A stretch of 5,797 bases of DNA, from contig JABMDH010000094.1 of the NCBI GenBank assembly GCA_015904075.1, positions 14,124-19,920 on the forward strand. The letters run 5' to 3'. The translations under genes and the position numbers were made by a program. Shown in pieces: positions 1 to 5,029 of this stretch. Origin of the DNA: Nitrospira sp. Lineage in GTDB: Bacteria; Nitrospirota; Nitrospiria; Nitrospirales; Nitrospiraceae. The notes beneath the pieces are model-generated. The model worked only from the letters and a program-made list of their open reading frames with translations, searched no databases and was not told the origin of the DNA. Position 1 is the stretch's first letter; each line of letters begins with the position of its first letter.

Positions 1-58
1 CTCGCCTCTTCTAACAAGTCGATTGCACCACCTGTCCGTTTTCTTCAGAATCCACTCC

Positions 59-418
59 ATGCTCTATCACGTAGGCGCCAATCTCGTATTGCTCCTTCAT
101 TGCATCTTCGTGCTCTTCGTACTTTTTGGCGGGTTCCTGCTCATCAAATGGCCCAGGCTCATGTGGCTGCACCTGCCGGCGGTTGCCTGGGGGGCCTTCG
201 TGGAATTCAGCGGAAGGATCTGTCCCCTCACCCCCTTGGAGAACTGGCTCCGGGCACAAGCAGGCCAGGCGACTTACGCCGAAGACTTTATCGTCCGGTC
301 TCTGTCCTCGATTCTGTATCCGGATGCCCTAACCCATGAGATCCAACTCATCTTGGGGACAGCCCTGCTCATCGTGAACCTGGCGATCTACAGATGGCTG
401 TGGCGGACACCTCGTTGA
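59..418 (+). CDS. DUF2784 family integral membrane protein
   Basis: A 119-residue membrane protein of unknown function that I recognise as DUF2784. The family pattern is visible: an N-terminal hydrophobic helix (LVLLLHCIFVLFVLFGGFLL, about residues 8-27), the WPRLMWLHLPAVAWGAFVEF stretch (about 31-50), the signature ICPLTPLENWLR just after it, and a C-terminal helix (about 95-113) following an LYPDALT segment. Three to four membrane passes are likely. I chose the ATG at 59 because family members begin close to the first helix and total about 120 residues; an in-frame TTG at 23 would add 12 polar residues. No strong Shine-Dalgarno precedes 59. The gene may sit in an operon that begins outside the window. 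The family assignment is firm; no biochemical role is known to me. Confidence 0.88.
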   Translation: MLYHVGANLVLLLHCIFVLFVLFGGFLLIKWPRLMWLHLPAVAWGAFVEFSGRICPLTPLENWLRAQAGQATYAEDFIVRSLSSILYPDALTHEIQLILGTALLIVNLAIYRWLWRTPR

Positions 419-451
419 CAAATGTTTTCCAGGGCTCTAGCCTCCAGGTGC

Positions 452-457
452 TATAAT
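452..457 (+). promoter_or_regulatory. Candidate -10 element (TATAAT) for the 59-aa membrane protein gene
   Basis: A perfect TATAAT lies 34 bp after the DUF2784 stop codon and 89 bp before the next ATG, so transcription would start near 464 and leave an untranslated leader of about 80 nt. No good -35 hexamer is present at 16-18 bp spacing. A perfect TTGACA at 415-420 is 31 bp away, too far for ordinary sigma-70 spacing. The leader contains a weak inverted pair (487-494 with 515-521, one bulge). The promoter is inferred from sequence only. Confidence 0.45.
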
Positions 458-530
458 ATAGGATCCAGATAGAATCACAGGTTCTGCCGTTCACGAGCAA
501 AACCTGAGTACACGGTGACGGTAACTGATG

Positions 531-537
531 AAAGGAG
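531..537 (+). promoter_or_regulatory. Shine-Dalgarno of the 59-aa membrane protein gene
   Basis: AAAGGAG lies 9 nt before the ATG at 547. It is the strongest ribosome binding site in the left part of the window and the main argument that the short frame after it is translated. Confidence 0.7.
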
Positions 538-546
538 CCGATCCGT

Positions 547-726
547 ATGCGCTGGTTCAATTGGGTTGGGTTTGGGATGTTGGCGTCTGACGTCCTACTT
601 ATCGATTATGTACTGCTGAGCAATTGGTACGAGACCAATATCATATTGATGATCGCGCTTGGGGCATACACCCTTGTCGCACTTGGGTTATCAATGTGGG
701 GAGGGTTGGCTCGTGCAGATGACTGA
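547..726 (+). CDS. Small two-helix membrane protein (59 aa), hypothetical
   Basis: A 59-residue frame begins MRWFNWVGFGMLASDVLLID and ends at TGA 724-726. Two hydrophobic segments are visible, about residues 6-24 (WVGFGMLASDVLLIDYVLL) and 32-54 (IILMIALGAYTLVALGLSMW and following). They are joined by a short polar turn, SNWYETN, and the protein ends in a charged tail ARADD. This is a typical layout for a small inner-membrane protein with a helical hairpin. Translation is supported by AAAGGAG at 531-537 with 9-nt spacing and by TATAAT at 452-457. I do not recognise a family. It is separate from the DUF2784 gene by 128 bp and probably has its own promoter. A small membrane-stress or regulatory peptide is possible but nothing shows it. 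Confidence 0.6.
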   Translation: MRWFNWVGFGMLASDVLLIDYVLLSNWYETNIILMIALGAYTLVALGLSMWGGLARADD

Positions 727-951
727 CCAACGCATGCCCTCGTCCTCGTAATTCAATGCATCGCCTTGGACAGATACGATAAGAACTTGTGCGCGCCCGA
801 GTAAAATCCGCATTAATTCTTCCCTCTCCCGTCACAAAATGATCTTGCTTCCTGGAGCATACAGCGACCGGAACGGTTGGCTGAACTAGAAAGCCGCACG
901 TGAAGGCCCGCCACTGATAGGCCGCTGATCAATACTGCCCCTCCGATCTAA

Positions 952-1049
952 GGAAGGTCTGATTAATTCAAAATTTCAGACAGCAATCAGTCGGATTCCA
1001 CGAGTTTTGAGTGTTGGCTGGTCGAAAACGGGAATTAATCAGACCTTCC
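952..1049. mobile_element. 98-bp MITE with IS5-type ends and CTAA target duplications
   Basis: The element is bounded by GGAAGGTCTGATTAATTC (952-969) and its exact reverse complement GAATTAATCAGACCTTCC (1032-1049), an 18-bp perfect terminal inverted repeat. Directly outside both ends is the same tetranucleotide CTAA (948-951 and 1050-1053), the target-site duplication expected from transposition. The GGAAGGT start and a YTAR-type 4-bp target match what is known of the IS5 family of DDE transposases. The 62-bp interior has no frame long enough for a transposase, so it is a non-autonomous element that would need a related full-length IS elsewhere in the genome. The perfect TIRs and TSD suggest a fairly recent insertion. 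Confidence 0.85.
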
Positions 1050-1080
1050 CTAACGCATTGACTTACAAATTCTTTTCAGC

Positions 1081-1112
1081 ATCATTCGGAAATACTGAGA
1101 TCGCCGAATGAT
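1081..1112. repeat. 9-bp perfect inverted repeat (possible operator or RNA hairpin)
   Basis: ATCATTCGG (1081-1089) and CCGAATGAT (1104-1112) are exact reverse complements with a 14-nt spacer. No T-tract follows on either strand, so this is not a classical terminator. It lies about 120 bp before the HicB-like gene and 28 bp after the MITE duplication. An operator or a transcript hairpin are both possible. Confidence 0.5.
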
Positions 1113-1193
1113 CGTGAAAAATCTTAGCGCGATAGTCATCGATATTGATCGCGATAGGCTTGCCGGTGCTGGACTGTCTGGTTTCCTCTCCAC

Positions 1194-1221
1194 TTGCCGT
1201 CCTACAAAGTCCAGCTATACT
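1194..1221 (+). promoter_or_regulatory. Candidate sigma-70 promoter of the HicB-like gene, probably leaderless
   Basis: TTGCCG (1194-1199) and TATACT (1216-1221) are separated by 16 bp. They match the consensus at 4/6 and 5/6 positions. The ATG at 1232 lies 10 bp beyond the -10 element, so the transcript would start at or within a few bases of the start codon. The absence of any Shine-Dalgarno in front of 1232 fits a leaderless mRNA. Inferred from sequence only. Confidence 0.5.
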
Positions 1222-1231
1222 TATCCCCATC

Positions 1232-1501
1232 ATGCACGCGACGAAATATATACTCTGGGAAGAACAGGGCCGGTGGTGCGGCTACCTGGAGGGCTATCCG
1301 GACAACATCGCATACGGAAAGTCATTCGAAGACCTGCAGTTCAAACTTCGCGATCTGCAGCGCGATCTCGCGGACCAAGAAGATGACCGGTCTCCGCATG
1401 CCACTGCGGTTACCGCGCCTCCACGAGTGTTCACCACCCGTCAGATCAAGATCCGCGCACGCTTTGAGAAGATTTTTCTCTTGATGTTCCCCAATCCCTG
1501 A
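1232..1501 (+). CDS. HicB-like type II antitoxin family protein, orphan
   Basis: An 89-residue protein whose first ~50 residues have the HicB-like fold pattern. A short beta-hairpin section is visible (KYILWEEQGRWCGYLEGYPD, residues 5-24), then the typical turn and helix NIAYGKSFEDLQFKLRDLQR with the E/D-L spacing of the family. HicB proteins usually neutralise the HicA mRNA interferase and repress their own operon. Residues after about 55 do not look like the usual short C-terminus or a DNA-binding domain; the tail is Arg/Lys-rich and ends in a hydrophobic IFLLMFPNP. No hicA-like frame lies on either side, so this is an orphan, a regulator adapted to another role, or a decayed TA module. The ATG at 1232 is chosen because the domain begins immediately after it and a promoter ends just upstream; in-frame starts from 1145 lie upstream of or within that promoter. 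Confidence 0.72.
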   Translation: MHATKYILWEEQGRWCGYLEGYPDNIAYGKSFEDLQFKLRDLQRDLADQEDDRSPHATAVTAPPRVFTTRQIKIRARFEKIFLLMFPNP

Positions 1502-1536
1502 ATCGCCACGCAACCTTCTCCATTTCCTACTTTCAC

Positions 1537-1564
1537 TTGACGCCCGACAAAGCTCTGCTACAGT
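1537..1564 (+). promoter_or_regulatory. Candidate sigma-70 promoter of the arsM-like gene, probably leaderless
   Basis: TTGACG (1537-1542, 5/6) and TACAGT (1559-1564, 4/6) are separated by 16 bp, and the ATG at 1574 is 9 bp past the -10 element. Transcription would begin almost on the start codon, and there is no Shine-Dalgarno in between. The geometry is nearly the same as at the HicB-like gene. It also supports 1574 as the true start of the shortened methyltransferase, since coding sequence cannot extend upstream: an in-frame TGA sits at 1538-1540. Confidence 0.55.
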
Positions 1565-1573
1565 TCACTCATC

Positions 1574-2569
1574 ATGCAACCGATACACTACACAATCGGA
1601 ATCGATTGCTTCGAAGCCTCCCGGCTCGTCGGACCGACCGGACTCGTGATCGGCATCGACATGACCGACACGATGCTGGAGATTGCCCGGAAGAACGCGG
1701 CGGTCGTCGCGGCAAACCTGGGATACCCGTCTTCCAATGTGGAGTTTCGAAAGGGCCTGGCCGATGCGATGCCGGTCGAGGATGGAACGATCGATCTGAT
1801 TATCTCCAATTGCGTCATCAATCTCGCCCCGGACAAGCGGAAAGTCTTTCGGGAAATGTTCCGGGTCGCCAAGCCCGGCGGCCGATTTACCATATCCGAT
1901 ATCGTCGCAGACCAGACCGTACCTCAATACCTGGCCCATGACGCAGAGAAATGGGGAGACTGTTTGTCCGGCGCGCTCACCTTGACGGCCTACATCGCGG
2001 GCATGACCGAAGCGGGATTTCTCGGCATTCATCTCGTGAAGTCTTCACCCTGGCAAGTGATCGACGGCATCCACTTCTTTTCCATTACCTTGACCGGCTA
2101 CAAGGTGCCGCCTGCCACGATACCCTCGCCGATTCGCTACGCGACACTCCGTGGACCATTCAACCGAGTCGTCGATGAACGAGGGACGGCCTATCAGCGC
2201 GGCATCCCCCAGCCGATCACCCCGGATGACGTCATCTTGTTGAGTTATCCCCCGCTGGCCGGCCACTTTATCCTCACACCCCATCCGGTGTGGCTCGATC
2301 AAACCGACCCGCGCTGGACCGCCGTATTCCCAATGGAAACCCCCTGCACCTGGCAAGGCCAGTATGCCTTGCTGGCCGGCCCCTTCCTTGAAGCAGCGGA
2401 CGACGACCAGCATACCTATCGCCGGGGAGAACCGTTGGAAATTTGCTCAAAAACTCTCGCCGTATTGGAAACCGAGGGGTATATGCCGCACTTCGCATTT
2501 CTCAATCGGGCCGGGCAACCAGCAGGTGGATCGGCTGTCTCCTGCACTCCCGATGGAGGCTGCTGCTAA
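1574..2569 (+). CDS. arsM: ArsM-type arsenite S-adenosylmethyltransferase, N-terminally truncated
   Basis: A 331-residue protein of the arsenite methyltransferase family, which adds methyl groups from SAM to As(III) in the cytoplasm. Homology starts abruptly at GIDCFEASRLVGPTG (residues 9-23), the equivalent of the segment just after the VLDLGxGxGRDC motif. It continues through the acidic SAM-binding strand VIGIDMTD (25-32), FRKG (58-61), SNCVINLAPDK (79-89, carrying one arsenic-binding Cys, C80), KPGGRFTISD (100-109) and GDCLSGAL (128-135, a second As-site Cys, C130). The C-terminal half has two diverged copies of one module, 189-234 and 264-310, then a Cys tail (C324, C330, C331). Missing are roughly 80-100 N-terminal residues, including the SAM motif I glycines and the two cysteines of the FYGCGSP region and before it. 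I find no lost piece upstream in any frame. Methylation activity is therefore doubtful. The stop abuts the arsS start. A sequencing or assembly deletion is an alternative. Confidence 0.82.
   Translation: MQPIHYTIGIDCFEASRLVGPTGLVIGIDMTDTMLEIARKNAAVVAANLGYPSSNVEFRKGLADAMPVEDGTIDLIISNCVINLAPDKRKVFREMFRVAKPGGRFTISDIVADQTVPQYLAHDAEKWGDCLSGALTLTAYIAGMTEAGFLGIHLVKSSPWQVIDGIHFFSITLTGYKVPPATIPSPIRYATLRGPFNRVVDERGTAYQRGIPQPITPDDVILLSYPPLAGHFILTPHPVWLDQTDPRWTAVFPMETPCTWQGQYALLAGPFLEAADDDQHTYRRGEPLEICSKTLAVLETEGYMPHFAFLNRAGQPAGGSAVSCTPDGGCC
2555..2559 (+). promoter_or_regulatory. Shine-Dalgarno of arsS inside the arsM 3' end
   Basis: GGAGG lies within the last codons of the methyltransferase gene, 10 nt before the arsS ATG. 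With TAA 2567-2569 directly abutting ATG 2570-2572, this indicates translational coupling of the two genes on one mRNA. Confidence 0.65.
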
Positions 2570-3607
2570 ATGGCTCTTACGTTGCTTGGCCGAAGCAACC
2601 CTCTTGCCTCATCGACTGAACAGCTTCGGATTCTCGAGCAACCGGCCTCCGCTCCACCATTCGACCTTCGGCTGGATCAAGCCGGGCTGTTCCCACTCCG
2701 GGCAACCGGAATCTCTGTCTTGCAAATCAATGTCGGCAAGCTCTGCAACCAGACCTGCCACCACTGCCATGTGGACGCGGGACCAGATCGTATCGAAAGC
2801 ATGTCACGTGAAACCGCCGAACAATGTATGGCTTCGTTGGCCGCCACGGATATTCCCACGGTCGACCTCACCGGCGGAGCCCCTGAACTGAATCCGAATT
2901 TCCGCTGGCTGGTCGAACACGCCCGACTCCTGAATCGACATGTCATAGATCGCTGTAACCTGACCGTGCTGCTCATACCCTCGCAGCAGGATCTTGCTGG
3001 CTTTCTTGCAACCCATCAAGTTGAAATTGTCGCTTCCCTACCCTATTATTGCGCATCGCAGACCGACACTCAGCGGGGAAACGGCGTCTTCAACAAATCG
3101 ATCGAGGCCATCCGCATCTTGAACCGCCTGGGATACGGACAAAATGAAAGCGGGCTCGCCTTAAACTTGGTCTACAACCCGGTCGGTGCATTCTTGCCGC
3201 CGAAACAGCAGCCGACGGAAGCCCTGTTCAAACGGGAACTCTCCACCCGGTTCGGCATCACGTTCAACCGTCTCTATACGATCACCAATATGCCGATCAG
3301 CCGATTTCTAGAGTTTCTTATCGAGAGTGGCAACTATGCCGGCTATATGGACCGTCTCGCCAATGCGTTCAATCCGGCTGCTGCCGCCGGAGTCATGTGC
3401 CGCTCAACTCTTTCGGTCGGATGGGACGGCACACTCTACGATTGCGACTTCAATCAGATGCTCGATCTCCCGGTCAGCCATGGCACACCATCGCATATCC
3501 GTCACTTCAATCCGGCACAGCTGCATCAGCGCCGGATCGTGACCAGAAACCATTGCTACGGCTGCACGGCTGGAATTGGTTCATCATGTAACGGCACAGT
3601 CGTATAA
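2570..3607 (+). CDS. arsS: Arsenosugar biosynthesis radical SAM protein ArsS
   Basis: A 345-residue radical SAM enzyme that, from studied homologues, joins a 5'-deoxyadenosyl group from SAM to a methylated arsenical on the way to arsenosugars. The radical SAM cluster motif is CNQTCHHC (C59, C63, C66, the CX3CX2C form), followed by the SAM-binding glycine-rich segment LTGGAPELN (100-108). The second half is the DUF3641-type C-terminal domain. It includes LVYNPVGAFLPP (200-211), a Cys pair around VMCRSTLSVGWDGTLYDCDF (C277, C292), and the terminal signature HCYGCTAGIGSSCNG (C329, C332, C340), which probably binds an auxiliary Fe-S cluster. Length and motifs are complete. Some members of this family are selenoproteins, but this frame has no internal TGA. 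The start is fixed by GGAGG at 2555-2559 and by abutment with the arsM stop. It is followed after 39 bp by a PiT permease gene. A decayed copy of its 3' end recurs at 5030-5086. Confidence 0.93.
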   Translation: MALTLLGRSNPLASSTEQLRILEQPASAPPFDLRLDQAGLFPLRATGISVLQINVGKLCNQTCHHCHVDAGPDRIESMSRETAEQCMASLAATDIPTVDLTGGAPELNPNFRWLVEHARLLNRHVIDRCNLTVLLIPSQQDLAGFLATHQVEIVASLPYYCASQTDTQRGNGVFNKSIEAIRILNRLGYGQNESGLALNLVYNPVGAFLPPKQQPTEALFKRELSTRFGITFNRLYTITNMPISRFLEFLIESGNYAGYMDRLANAFNPAAAAGVMCRSTLSVGWDGTLYDCDFNQMLDLPVSHGTPSHIRHFNPAQLHQRRIVTRNHCYGCTAGIGSSCNGTVV

Positions 3608-3622
3608 CTAGCGCGGGCAAAA

Positions 3623-3628
3623 TATAGT
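3623..3628 (+). promoter_or_regulatory. Possible -10 element before the first PiT gene
   Basis: TATAGT (5/6) in the 39-bp gap between arsS and the permease gene would start a transcript near 3635, about 12 nt before the ATG at 3647. No recognisable -35 lies 16-18 bp upstream. The ATG is preceded by a run of six T and has no clear Shine-Dalgarno. Read-through from arsS is the simpler explanation, with this site as a weak secondary start. Confidence 0.3.
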
Positions 3629-3646
3629 CTTACCCTCTGGTTTTTT

Positions 3647-4795
3647 ATGGAGTCACTGTCTCTCCTAGAATTACTGTCTTTCCTCCTGCTTCTTGCTCTG
3701 TCCTACGGCAGCGGCAGCAATGATGTGGCAAAAGCGATTGCCACACTTGTGGGAAGCGGAGCCACCAACTACCGAACCGCCATCCTGTGGGGAACAGCCT
3801 GCTGCATAATTGGAGCGAGCACCTCCGCATTCATCACCACCGCGATGATCAAGACGTTCAGCGAAGGTCTGGTTCAACCCGGCACGATAATCCCACAGAC
3901 CCTCACGGTAGCTGCGTTGATCGGAGCCATGGCATGGGTGTTCTTGGCCTCGCGCACCGGATTCCCAGTCTCGACCACCCATGCGCTGCTCGGATCTGTC
4001 GTCGGTTCCTGCGTGGTCGCCCTCTCGGGAGAGGTAATGCTCTGGCCCAGCATCATCAAGAATGTCGTCCTACCATTACTCCTTAGTCCATTCTTAGGCA
4101 TCACTCTTTCCTTTCTTCTTTATCCATGCCTGCAACTGCTCACCGGGCGATGGGATGGCAGCTCCCTATATATACTACCGGTCTCCCAAGCATCGCTCGC
4201 CCTTGATGCACAAAGCGGAACAAAAATACTGTTTCAAACTTCCATATTCAGGTACCTGGTGCTGACCGTCCCGCCGCAATGCGACCGCTCCAAATTCCAG
4301 GGGATGGTGTCGATTGGACTCGATACCGTGCATTGGGTGTCCAGCGGGCTGGCCTCATTCGCTCGCGGAGCCAGCGATGTGCCGAAAATCGCGGCCTTAC
4401 TGCTACTCAACACTATGACCCTGACGTGGCCAAGCCTTTTACACCAGATCATTGCTTTTGGAGCAGTCACTCTTGCGATGGCGGCGGGGAGCTACATCGG
4501 AGGACTGCGTGTAACAATAGTGCTCGCCAGGACCGTGAAGAAGATGAGTCATATGGAAGGACTAGCCGCTAACCTTGCAACATCCTCGCTGCTCCTGTGT
4601 TCCAGCACATTGGGATTCCCGGTCTCGACCACGCACGTCAGCGGTTCGTCCATTTTTGGCATCACCCTGTGGCACGGATTGAAGTCATTCCGCTGGCGCG
4701 CCTTCCGGAACATGTTCCTCGTCTGGATCATCACTGTTCCTGTAACAGCAAGCCTGGCAGGCCTTACGTACTTGGTACTCGCTAAGTTTTTTTAG
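3647..4795 (+). CDS. PiT-family inorganic phosphate/oxyanion permease, copy 1
   Basis: A 382-residue polytopic membrane transporter of the PiT family, which moves inorganic phosphate (and, in known members, often arsenate) across the inner membrane with cation coupling. The two inverted family halves are visible. The first half has GSGSNDVAKA (21-30), LVGSGATNYR (34-43) and GFPVSTTHA (105-113). The second half has SFARGASDVPKIAALLLL (237-254) and GFPVSTTHVSGSS (323-335), with a soluble loop at about 165-225 between them. The usual GANDV signature is altered in both halves, to GSNDV and GASDV, so the second half has Ser in place of the conserved Asn. About 10 hydrophobic helices can be drawn. 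It begins 39 bp after arsS and is probably co-transcribed with it. Copy 2 follows at 5180. The substrate cannot be read from sequence: phosphate, arsenate or a methylated arsenical are all possible. Confidence 0.9.
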   Translation: MESLSLLELLSFLLLLALSYGSGSNDVAKAIATLVGSGATNYRTAILWGTACCIIGASTSAFITTAMIKTFSEGLVQPGTIIPQTLTVAALIGAMAWVFLASRTGFPVSTTHALLGSVVGSCVVALSGEVMLWPSIIKNVVLPLLLSPFLGITLSFLLYPCLQLLTGRWDGSSLYILPVSQASLALDAQSGTKILFQTSIFRYLVLTVPPQCDRSKFQGMVSIGLDTVHWVSSGLASFARGASDVPKIAALLLLNTMTLTWPSLLHQIIAFGAVTLAMAAGSYIGGLRVTIVLARTVKKMSHMEGLAANLATSSLLLCSSTLGFPVSTTHVSGSSIFGITLWHGLKSFRWRAFRNMFLVWIITVPVTASLAGLTYLVLAKFF

Positions 4796-4873
4796 ACCTT
4801 GCCCCTTCTTCCTCCACGCTGCTAATATGGCTCATATCTGACCTCTGTATAAGAAGATATCAAAGTGCCCGCA

Positions 4874-4936
4874 GGGTCTAGGACCCCAAAGATCCTTGGA
4901 GTAAACGAAGGGCATCCCCTTGAGGGTGCCCTCAAG
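4874..4936. repeat. Cluster of three palindromes (possible operators or hairpins)
   Basis: Three dyads follow each other. GGGTC-TAG-GACCC is at 4874-4886. The near-palindrome CCAAAGATCCTTGG (one mismatched pair) overlaps its right edge, at about 4885-4898. CTTGAGGG-TG-CCCTCAAG, with perfect 8-bp arms, is at 4919-4936. The last one can also pair in another register as GGGCA(T)CCC...GGGTGCCC (4910-4931). The alternative registers would be mutually exclusive in RNA. None is followed by a T-tract, so ordinary termination is unlikely. Transcription factor binding upstream of the second permease gene, or a structured leader, are possible. Confidence 0.45.
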
Positions 4937-4950
4937 CAGGTTCAGTCTCA

Positions 4951-5004
4951 ATTCAAAAACCTCTTTCCTTCAGGCGGATTCAAAAATCTGCTCCCTTCCG
5001 GTAG
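4951..5004 (+). repeat. Imperfect 27-nt tandem repeat
   Basis: The segments 4951-4977 and 4978-5004 both start ATTCAAAAA and match at 20 of 27 positions by hand count. Read in one frame they give FKNLFPSGG and FKNLLPSGS. The second unit has faint similarity to the arsS codons for FNQMLDLPVS, so the pair may itself come from the arsS relic just downstream, but that link is weak. Confidence 0.5.
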
Positions 5005-5029
5005 CCGTGAACCTGATCCTGGCAGCCCT

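Larger units (their letters stand above)
727..1231. other. Gene-poor region holding a MITE and small inverted repeats
   Basis: I see no convincing gene here. Positions 727-947 contain no frame with a good ribosome binding site or recognisable product and no evident RNA gene. The IS5-type mini-element occupies 948-1053 with its target duplications. The remaining 1054-1231 holds a 9-bp inverted repeat (1081-1112), a shorter one (CGCGAT 1128-1133 with ATCGCG 1148-1153), and the promoter of the HicB-like gene. The frame from 1108 that crosses the start of that gene reads as a shadow. Confidence 0.6.

Noticed and set aside
23..58. TTG start at 23 for the DUF2784 protein
   Set aside because: It adds 12 residues not typical of the family. 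The ATG at 59 gives the usual length and starts near the first membrane helix.
415..457. TTGACA (415-420) and TATAAT (452-457) as one promoter
   Set aside because: Both hexamers are perfect but 31 bp apart, far outside the 15-19 bp that sigma-70 tolerates. Only the -10 is kept, as a tentative element.
487..530. Possible cyclic-di-GMP (GEMM-like) riboswitch in the leader of the 59-aa gene
   Set aside because: Short pieces such as CACGAGCAAAACC and GGTGACGG recall the aptamer, but the GNRA loop, its receptor helix and proper P1/P2/P3 pairing are not there. A covariance-model search would decide it.
1108..1386. 92-codon frame overlapping the HicB-like gene
   Set aside because: It runs in another frame across a recognisable domain, is Arg/Ser-rich, and has no family resemblance or ribosome binding site.
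1565..2032. 155-codon minus-strand frame opposite the arsM-like gene
   Set aside because: It is antisense to clear methyltransferase homology. Its composition is that of a shadow frame, with no recognisable motif.
3545..3607. Selenocysteine site at the ArsS C-terminus
   Set aside because: Some ArsS relatives are selenoproteins, but this frame has no in-frame TGA, and the CTAGIGSSC region is encoded with ordinary codons.
4770..4800. Terminator at the end of the first permease gene
   Set aside because: A run of seven T occurs in the last codons, but no GC-rich hairpin precedes it; only a weak GTAC repeat is present.
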